Source of the DNA: Trichopria drosophilae
Lineage: Eukaryota; Arthropoda; Insecta; Hymenoptera; Diapriidae
DNA length: 64,000 nt
Reading direction: 5' to 3'
NCBI GenBank assembly: GCA_030407085.1
Contig: CM059583.1
Coordinates: 82,934,501-82,998,500, forward strand
In this document: piece by piece, positions 56,946 to 64,000 of the stretch
How positions within the stretch are numbered: position 1 is the first letter of the stretch
How the letters are laid out: every line of letters begins with the position of its first letter
Translations under genes and position numbers: made by a program
Notes under the pieces: generated by a model
The model's database searches: none
What the model was told of the DNA's origin: nothing
The model's input: the letters and a program-made list of their open reading frames with translations, nothing else

Positions 56946-57478
56946 TTTGGAGGAAAAAACGACGAAAAGCAAAAGAAATTCTAGAAAAACGTTTTTCCTG
57001 CACACATGCGCTTCGAATTAATTTGTCCTTTTTTTCTATTAGAAAGAAATATTTCATGGGATTTGAGAAATAAAATTTGATTTAGTCCTAGACTAACATC
57101 GATTTTCTAATCTTTCGGATAAATATTTTTTAATATTCGATTATGGTAGAATAAGGTGATAATAATGAAAAGAAAATTTGTTGCGAAGCTAATTAAAATT
57201 TTTCAGTTAGGCAATTAAATTTGCAATTAAATATAAAAACATGCAATATGCAACGTTTTTCAGTTTAAATTACTCAGGCATTCAACCGCTTCATATGCAT
57301 TCGGAATTATTCGTGAGTGCTGGTGGCTTTTCGGCCTCCCTATTCCGTAGATCCTATTTTTCTTCCAGTACCAGAATCTCACAGACAGAAACACGCTCAT
57401 GCCCTATCCATGTCATATATATCCGTGGAAATAAGGCGACCCTGCTTCTGAATTGATTAAGCAGATTCGTGAGGGCCA
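56946..57478. other. AT-rich spacer
   Basis: Poly-T and poly-A runs with one 71-codon plus-strand frame (57241-57456) without a recognisable motif. Confidence 0.45.
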
Positions 57479-57479
57479 T

Positions 57480-57780
57480 CTAATAATTTTCGAAGTAGTG
57501 CGGAGAACCTGATGGAACTCGCTTCATGCAGTAAAATATCGATAAATGTCCATTTAATAACCGATTTTTCTTTTCGAATCTATCATTAAAAATAACACTG
57601 GTAAAATGATCGCGGAATTCAGACCACTCCGTATATTCTCCCGAAAAACGAGGTAATTGAATGGTGAGTAGTGGCGTACGACGACTCATCTCAAAGGCTA
57701 TATTAGCGGCGACGGAAGACATCTGAGGCGACGATTCACGAAGTCGAGACTTGGAGATTGTTAAGGATTTTGTGTATACC
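57480..57780 (-). pseudogene. BEL/Pao retrotransposon Gag fragment
   Basis: BEL/Pao Gag proteins carry a conserved LPKFSG-x-YTEW-x2-F-x-D-x-F motif (the DUF1759 region). Here the minus strand reads LLTIQLPRFSGEYTEWSEFR and DHFTSVIFNDR, an excellent match, preceded by an alpha-helical SRLRESSPQM and AANIAFEMSRR. After ND the sequence departs from the family, probably through a frameshift, and stops at 57480. Upstream (to the right) the frame runs into the long TG/CA microsatellite, so only this piece of Gag survives. No BEL pol or LTR was seen. Confidence 0.75.
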
Positions 57781-57882
57781 GCCAAAATGTGCGAACGGTT
57801 GGCCACCCAGCACCCGACACAGCCCACCGGAGGTTCGCGCGGCAAAATTAAGCTAGAGCCGTCAATTGAGTATGAAAAAAAA

Positions 57883-58257
<375 letters not shown>

Positions 58258-58729
58258 TGTATGTTTTGCAAAAGTTCATTACATGGGACGATTGAAAACT
58301 TAATAAAATATGCAGGCAAATTTAAACGAAATTTCCCCTCGAAATGCTGTCAATTGTTTTTAACCTCATGTATAGAATAAAAGTCTATGAATTATCTTAA
58401 ATATTTGATATCATATAATCAATTTTTGACAGTTACAATAAATTATTCTCAATCGTTATTTGGATTTAAATTATAATTTAGGTGGACAAATGTTCAGAAA
58501 CAATGTTATTTGGATCGAGAGAGAACAAAATGCATATGGTTACAACTTCTGCCGCTAGTTGCGGTCGTGAATATCGAAGCCATGAGTTTCGTACTCGTTA
58601 AAGAAATGGATTTCCATTTAGTATATGCGAGGGCATGGGAGAACATGTCATCACGTATAAATTATACCTTGTAGAGAAAGCTAATTTTTAAAATTTATAT
58701 CGTATCTTACGAATTCTAAAAAAGAAAAT

Positions 58730-59217
58730 ATGGAAGGAAATAAAAGTGTCCGTCTAAAAAATCTTGATTTGTGTAATATATTGATTACTTCAAACGAGAA
58801 AACGGTTGAGGTATTGCTTAAGTTTATTACCGAAAATGTAGATGTAAATGAAAATCAAATTGATGCTTTATCCTTGAAAATGACGAGGTACTTTTTGCCA
58901 ACATTTTTAAAAAGGTGGAGGGAATCTTTTTATATGGAAGATAAGTTCAATAAAAAGTATTTCGATTGGTTACACGCAGATTTTGTATTACCAGAATCTT
59001 CTTCGGGAAAAGTGGTTTAGGGGAAGAAATCTTTAAAGCCCATGGAAGATTGCTCGTTAAAAATGAAAAAACGCAGAATAAGTAATGTTCTCGCTGATAA
59101 TTTTTCTAACATGAACGTCAAATTTCAGGTTGAAGATATTTCAAATGAGAATCAAGGACCAAGTACAAGTTCCGTACTTGATTCTTCACAGCTACTAGTG
59201 AAGTTTGAAGCCTGAGC
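58730..59217 (+). pseudogene. N-terminal remnant of a multicopy transposase-like protein
   Basis: The first frame (96 codons) reads KSVRLKNLDLCNIL, FITENVDVNENQIDALS and RYFLPTFLKRWRESFYMED, then KYFDWLHADFVLPESSSGK and a stop. In frame beyond the stop come SLKPMEDCSLKMKKRRISNV and VEDISNENQGPSTSSVLDSS. The KRW-x-ES...F-x-K...WL pattern followed by G-x3-F/M-x2-CS-x-K-x-KRR resembles the N-terminus of the repetitive protein family whose C-terminus appears at 27581-27895. An R1-like fragment cuts it off at about 59210. The assignment is from recall of that family and is tentative. Confidence 0.45.
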
Positions 59218-59545
59218 AGTCCGTCATATAAGACGTTCCAGAGCAAGGGTCCCAGAATCGAACCCTGTGGCACGCCTTCCGTAATGTTGTAGGAGTGCCT
59301 GCCGTCATCGGTGTCATAATACAGGGTTCGGTCTGTTAGGTAGCTTGAGATGGCTTCTCTTAGGTAGAGAGGCACCTTCAGATCTTCGAGTGCCTGCATG
59401 ATGCTATCGCACCTGGCCGAATTGAATGCGTTCCGAATATCCAGGGCAATGATGGAGCACATGCACTTGGTGTTTCGGCTGCCACTGATGGCATCCGTGG
59501 CTATTGCTTTCACTCGGCCGATTGTGTGTGTGTGTGTGTTTTTTT
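59205..59545 (-). mobile_element. fragment of an R1-like reverse transcriptase
   Basis: On the minus strand it reads TIGRVKAIATDAISGSRNTK, IIALDIRNAFNSARCDSIMQ, DRTLYYDTDDGRHSYNITEG, VPQGSILGPLLWNVLYDGLL, the palm blocks before the YxDD motif. It closely matches, but is not identical to, the same region of the full element at 59.64-64 kb, so it is a separate copy. It begins at a short GTGTGT/T-run near 59525-59545 and ends abruptly at 59205. Confidence 0.88.
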
Positions 59546-59734
59546 GTTGTTTATTTTCGACGCGACGATGGAAAGCTCTACCAGCCTTCTCTGCCGGCCG
59601 GTGCCAGCAGAAGTGCGGAGCTCTCATCCGCTAAAACCACCGCGGCATAAGGCTGTTTTGTCCTTTCCCGGGAACCGCCTTAAGGCATGACTTCGAGGAA
59701 GGCAGCCTAAGCCCCGAGAGGCTCTTCGCCGATA

Positions 59735-62700
59735 TCATGGCGCATGACGGATAGGTGATGGTATTTCTATCCGTCTCTCCTCATTTTTGCGGATAGCACT
59801 CAGCTGCCCCACGATGGACGTGGCGAGTTGGACCACTGCGTCCCATCCTTCCTGTGAGAGGAGCAGGACCCTACCCAATCGCTCGGGTGTTCTTGGGTCT
59901 TCTCTAAATTTCTGCAGCGACATCCGCTCCTCTGCGAACCTTGGACAGTGGAAGATGGCGTATTCCACGTCCTCGTCCACGCCAGGGCACACCGGGCACT
60001 CCGCGTTTTCGTAAATGCGGATTCGATGGAGGTAGCTGCGGAAACAGCCGTGCCCAGTAAGTACCTGGGTCAGATGGAATGTGACGAATCCGTGGTCTCT
60101 GCATGTCCACTTCGCCACGTTCGGGATGAGACGGTGGGTCCAGCGCCCTTTGGCTGCTGAGTCCCATCGTTGCTGCCACTCGGCAAGTAGTCTTTCGGAC
60201 CCTTTCCCTTGGCCTCCCGAGACATTTGCCAATTCTTGGTCTATACTCCTAACTTCACGGTACTTTTCAGCCCTCTCAGCTGCCATTAGATCTATGGGAG
60301 GGAACCCCGAGATCACTGAGAGGGCAATGTCGGACACGGTACGATATGCTCGAGCCACTCTTAGCGCTACTGTCCTGCAGGCCCGTCGGCAAGTGGCTCC
60401 ATAGCTTTTCTTGCTTGCAATGGCGTTCGCCCAGACGGGGGCTCCGTAAAGTATTACAGAGCTCACCACTGAAGCAAGGAGGGATCGACGGTATTTTTTT
60501 GGCCCCCCTATATTGGGCATAATATACCCCAGCACGCGAGCCACTTTTAGCGCTTTTGTGCCTGCATACTCCAGATGGTCTTTGAACGACAATCGCGCGT
60601 CGAGCATAACACCAAGGTATTTAATAGTGTCCTTCGTTCCGATCCCCTTATCCTCGACCGTGAAGGTAGCGTACCTTCTCTTCTTAGTACGAGAGATGAG
60701 CACCGCCTCTGTTTTCTCAGCCGCCAGGCAGAGTCCGTGGTTTTTCAACCAGCTAGCTACCACCTCAATAGCGTCATCTCCGAGGTATTGGACCTCCTCT
60801 ATGGTTTTAGTGACGACGATAAGTGCAACGTCGTCGACAAAGGCTACCATAGTCACCCCTTCTGGAAGTGCTTGTTTGAGCAATCCGTCATACATGACGT
60901 TCCAGAGCAAGGGACCTAGGACCGAACCCTGCGGCACGCCTCCTGTGATGTTGTGGGAGCGCCTGCCGTCATCGGTGTCATAAAACAGGGTCCGGGCTGA
61001 CAGGTAGCTAGAGATGACCCTTCTAAGGTAAATTGGTACCTTGAGTTCTTCTAAGGCTAGCATGATGCAATCCCATCGGACCGAGTTAAAGACGTTCTTG
61101 ATATCAAGCGTGATGATGGCACACATTCGCCTGGTATTCCGACTGCCACTGATGGCGTTAGCGGCCAACGTCTTCACCCGGTCGACTGCATCAATGGTTG
61201 AGCGACCCTTCCTGAAGCCGAACTGATTGTCGGAAAGACCTCCAACTTTATCGATGGCTGCTTCGAGCCTGGCACATATTATCCGCTCGTACAGCTTCCC
61301 TAGAATGTCGAGCATACAAAGTGGTCGGTGTGCAGATGGTTCGTTCAAGGGTTTAAAACCCTTGTACAGCAGCACCAACCTTTGTTGCTTCCATTGCACC
61401 GGGAAGCATCCATCTTTCAGATATGCGGTAAATGTTTCCAGGGAAATACCTGGGACATCCAGCGCTGCGGTCTTAACCGCCAGACCCGGGATTCCATCTA
61501 TTCCCGGAGCTTTGCGTGCAGATATCCTCTTAGCAGCCATCCTCAATTCGGTTTCAGTGACGGCTGGTGGCTCGACTGCACCAGGTTCTGCCCGCAGACC
61601 AGTGCCGGTGGATCGTTCCTGATGTTCTGGGAACAGATGGTGGATTACTCTGTGGAGAAAGTGTGCGCAAGATGGAGCATTCATTCCCTCGGGCTTGATC
61701 TTCCTCATGACCGTTTTATACGGACGGCCCCAAGGGACCCAGTCTACCTCCTCGCAGAATTCCTGCCAGCACTTTTTTTTCGCGATCTTGATGGCAGCTT
61801 TAAGCTTCTTCCTCTTTTCTTCGTAGGCCGCCGTTGGTTGTTGATACTGCGGTTTATGAAGAGCTCTCTGGTGCAGTCTCCTGGCTCTAAGACACTCTCG
61901 CAGGATAGCTGCGATGTCCTCGTTCCACCAGTATACTGGCGGTCTGCCGCGAGGATTTGATTTTGCGGCCATTGAGACATCGCAAGCCGATGATATGGCC
62001 TGGGCCCTTTGAGCCCTTTCTTCAGATGTTCCCTCCAACACTGTATTCTCGAGTGAGCAGATAAACATCTCAGGATCTAATGTAGAAGGTGCCCATCTCT
62101 TTTTTCCCCTCCTCTGCTGTTCCACGCTGGCCTTTTGGTTCACTGGAGTTGAAACACCACAGCATAATGGTCGCTGCCCGTATATCGGTCGCTAACTTTC
62201 CATTCGTGACCCTCCCTCATCAATTTAGGGTCGATGAAGGTAATATCAACCACGGATGACTTATCGCCTTTGGTGTAGGTTGGCTTGGCTCCGACGTTAG
62301 CGATCTCGAGCTCCAGCGTGGCAAAGGCCTCGAGTAGGGCGCGGCCGCGTTGGTTAGTCTTCGCGCTGCCCCACTCTATTGACCAAGCGTTAAAATCTCC
62401 CCCGATTACTACTGGTAGTCGGGAGGTCTTAGCACTTTCAGCAATGTCGTCCAGGGACTCTAGGAATTCCTCGTTGGTGTCGCTTGGTGGAAGTTAGCAG
62501 CTGTATAATCTTATACCAGCCACCTCCACCCATGTGAATTTCGGTAAGGAGGTGACCATCCTGTTGGATATGTTAAAATTTCCACAGACCCAGATGGCCG
62601 CCTTGCTGGTAGTGCCCCTTACCCACTTTGAATCCTCTAGGTCCCTGTACTGCTCACTAATGATGGCAATATCGGCCTTTTCCTCTCTAACCAGCTGGAA

Positions 62701-62805
62701 CAGCAGATTCTGGGCCACAGCACAGTGGTTGAGGTTAAGCTGGAGCACCTTAGCCACTGTTGTTTGATACATCGTGCTCTTGTGCAGTCGGATGTTTAGC
62801 CGCAC
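59735..62805 (-). pseudogene. R1-like ORF2: endonuclease and reverse transcriptase
   Basis: ORF2 nicks the target and primes reverse transcription there. From 62805 the endonuclease reads VLQLNLNHCAVAQNLLF, ADIAIISEQYRD (catalytic Glu), a stop near 62495, IGGDFNAWSIEWG and TGSDHYAVVF (SDH). A frameshift near 62160 leads into the 802-codon reverse transcriptase frame, open to 59735. That frame carries RKAPGIDGIPGLAVK, SDNQFGFRKGRSTIDAVDRV, ITLDIKNVFNSVRWD (first Asp), GGVPQGSVLGPLLWNV, AFVDDVALIVV (catalytic FVDD at about 60829-60845), KYLGVMLDARLSF, and the C-terminal zinc motif CPVCPGVDEDVEYAIFHC (about 59945-60005). Endonuclease and RT catalytic residues are present. One stop and one frameshift are the only lesions I see, so it is young or recently active. 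Confidence 0.9.
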
Positions 62806-64000
62806 AGTCCCCTATTTTGTGGCCCTCTTTACCACATCGGAAGCACTGAGCAGACCGGTCGACTGAGCTCTTGCAGTTCGTTGCCATATGCCCGATCTCA
62901 TTGCATCTGTAGCACCGAAGAGATATTTTCAGGAGCCGTACACCGTAGTTCACCCAACCAACTCTCAGCCGTCCCGTCTCCAGTAGCTTCTCTGCTACTG
63001 TGGCGGGGAGTCTGACCATGGCCGCCTGAGTGCCACAGTACGCGCCCCTGAGTTTGATGGACTCTGGGGTCACACTATCCAGACCGGTGGCCGAGGCGAG
63101 GGCGAGTGCCACCTCGTTCGTGGTTGTGGCCTCGTCCAGGTCCGTGATCTTTATACTTCTATTTGGGTCAGCATCTGGATAAGAGCTGACCCGTTTAGGA
63201 GAGACGCGACCTCGGATCAGAGCTCCTCCGTTGGTGCTCCGTCCTTGCCCATTTCCAGGAGGAGATCTCTTGCCTTCGTGCGCCGGATCCTCGTTACCCT
63301 TTCGCCCAATTTCTTGAGTCCGGGTGCAGTTTTCACCTTTCGTAGGATGTCGACGTACGAGACTCCTCCTGTCACTTTGATATTGATATAATCAGGACGA
63401 TGTTGTCTCGGCCCAGTTTTATGTCCTTGATTGGGTCGTACGCCGACATTCTAATTCGTCGCTTTTTTCCCATCTTCCCTCCCCCTTTTCAACACCGCTG
63501 CCCAGCCCTTGTCGTGAGTTCGGGCTTGCTGCTGGTGATTTTTCACTGGTGAGGAGGAAAGGACTTTGTCCTCTTCCCCCTTTCTCACCTTTTTCTTCGC
63601 CGGCGTTGTTATCGGCGAAGGTCCTCTTCTCCCCGTGTGCTCTTTACGGGACCCGCGAAAGAGAGGCGAGGTCTGACACGCCCCATCTTTGCAGTCGCAC
63701 GCCGTTTTCGAAGGCCATGGGTTATGCCTCAGCTCAGCATAACCCCTGGTTGCCTTTGACGTAGCTCTCGCCATATCCTTAAGCTCATTGTGGAGATTCT
63801 TTTTGTCAAGAATGAAGTCCACAAGGCCCTTAATTCTCTCTTTCAGGACCCGGAATTTTGCCGCCTCAGGGTCCTCCACTGCTGGTTGGTCCACCGGTAT
63901 GCTGCTGGAAATCTTCTGGAAGAAGGCCGCCAGACAGCCCACTCCGGTTTCCATCACCATACTGTCACTTGTAGCATCTGATGCTACAGGGGCCGAGTGA
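62750..64000 (-). pseudogene. R1-like ORF1 (Gag-like), partial and frameshifted
   Basis: ORF1 binds element RNA. The C-terminal frame (62750-63112) has two zinc knuckles, CYRCNEIGHMATNC and CFRCGKEGHKIGDC, both C-x2-C-x4-H-x4-C, after RLPATVAEKLLETGRLRVGW. An upstream piece in another frame reads GVSYVDILRKVKTAPGLKKL (about 63330). The N-terminal frame (63451-63960) has a helical RVLKERIKGLVDFILDKKN, a basic ...RRGPSPITTPAKKKVRKGEE region, and is open into the right edge of the window, so the true start is not seen. At least two frame changes separate the pieces. The end overlaps the start of ORF2 by about 55 bases. Confidence 0.8.

Larger units (their letters stand above)
59600..64000 (-). 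mobile_element. R1-clade non-LTR retrotransposon, nearly intact, runs off the window
   Basis: On the minus strand, ORF1 with CCHC zinc knuckles (right) precedes and slightly overlaps ORF2 with APE endonuclease and reverse transcriptase (left), as in the R1/TRAS-type group. The 3' UTR (about 59600-59734) is short. R1-clade elements often insert at defined targets such as rDNA or telomeric repeats, but no such target sequence is visible at this 3' end. Confidence 0.85.

Noticed and set aside
60513..61960. Plus-strand open frames of 114-210 codons
   Set aside because: They are shadows of the 802-codon R1 reverse transcriptase on the minus strand.

Overview
The window looks like intergenic, transposon-packed DNA from an arthropod, most likely an insect. 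It is AT-rich and carries animal-type elements side by side: Ty3/gypsy, BEL/Pao, R1-like, several other non-LTR (LINE) families, P-element-like, Tc1/mariner-like, a DNA polymerase B remnant of Polinton/Maverick type, and a tRNA-derived SINE. The R1-like and mariner-like sequences resemble families I associate with Hymenoptera, but the order is a guess. I found no intact host gene, rRNA or functional tRNA gene. Almost every long reading frame belongs to a mobile element, and nearly all are broken by stops or frameshifts.

Layout. 1-7.7 kb: AT-rich DNA with two 36-bp minisatellites, a 282-bp tandem array (4.47-5.54 kb) and a decayed mariner-like transposase on the minus strand. 7.7-19.2 kb: two tandem copies of one 5.4-5.6 kb segment, joined by 31 perfect copies of a 16-mer (A followed by 15 C). 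The left copy is about 4% longer because of scattered tiny insertions, which raises the question of an assembly artefact. 19.2-22.5 kb: a spliced but decayed transposase-like gene interrupted by a SINE piece. 22.7-28.4 kb: repeats carrying an ATGGCGGA-type motif, a decayed minus-strand LINE, and a 1.8-kb element with about 275-bp terminal inverted repeats that keeps a transposase C-terminus. 29.4-29.9 kb: a polymerase B remnant. 30.6-35.7 kb: a complete Ty3/gypsy element with 239-bp LTRs and a SAP-like domain at the start of Gag. 36.0-41.6 kb: an APE-type LINE facing a 5'-truncated LINE with a restriction-like endonuclease. 42.7-44.6 kb: a P-element-like transposase pseudogene interrupted by a 483-bp SINE with clear target-site duplications. 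45-49 kb: mostly empty, with a GC-rich island and a degenerate tandem repeat. 49.0-51.7 kb: a minus-strand LINE with its reverse transcriptase deleted. 51.8-55.85 kb: a second gypsy element with an extra third reading frame. 56.3-59.5 kb: an inverted repeat, a SINE tail, a BEL gag remnant, a long TG microsatellite and an R1 fragment. 59.6-64 kb: a nearly intact R1-clade retrotransposon on the minus strand that runs off the end of the window.

These genes do not form a shared pathway; the window records nested insertions. The youngest-looking insertions are the gypsy element at 30.6-35.7 kb (its two LTRs differ at four positions), the R1-like element (one stop and one frameshift in ORF2) and the SINE inside the P-like transposase. 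Nothing here is convincingly a new cellular system. The least ordinary items are the SAP-like Gag, the third ORF of the second gypsy element with a possible SUMO-interaction motif, the modular SINE, the long-TIR element, and the duplication joined by the A+C15 array.
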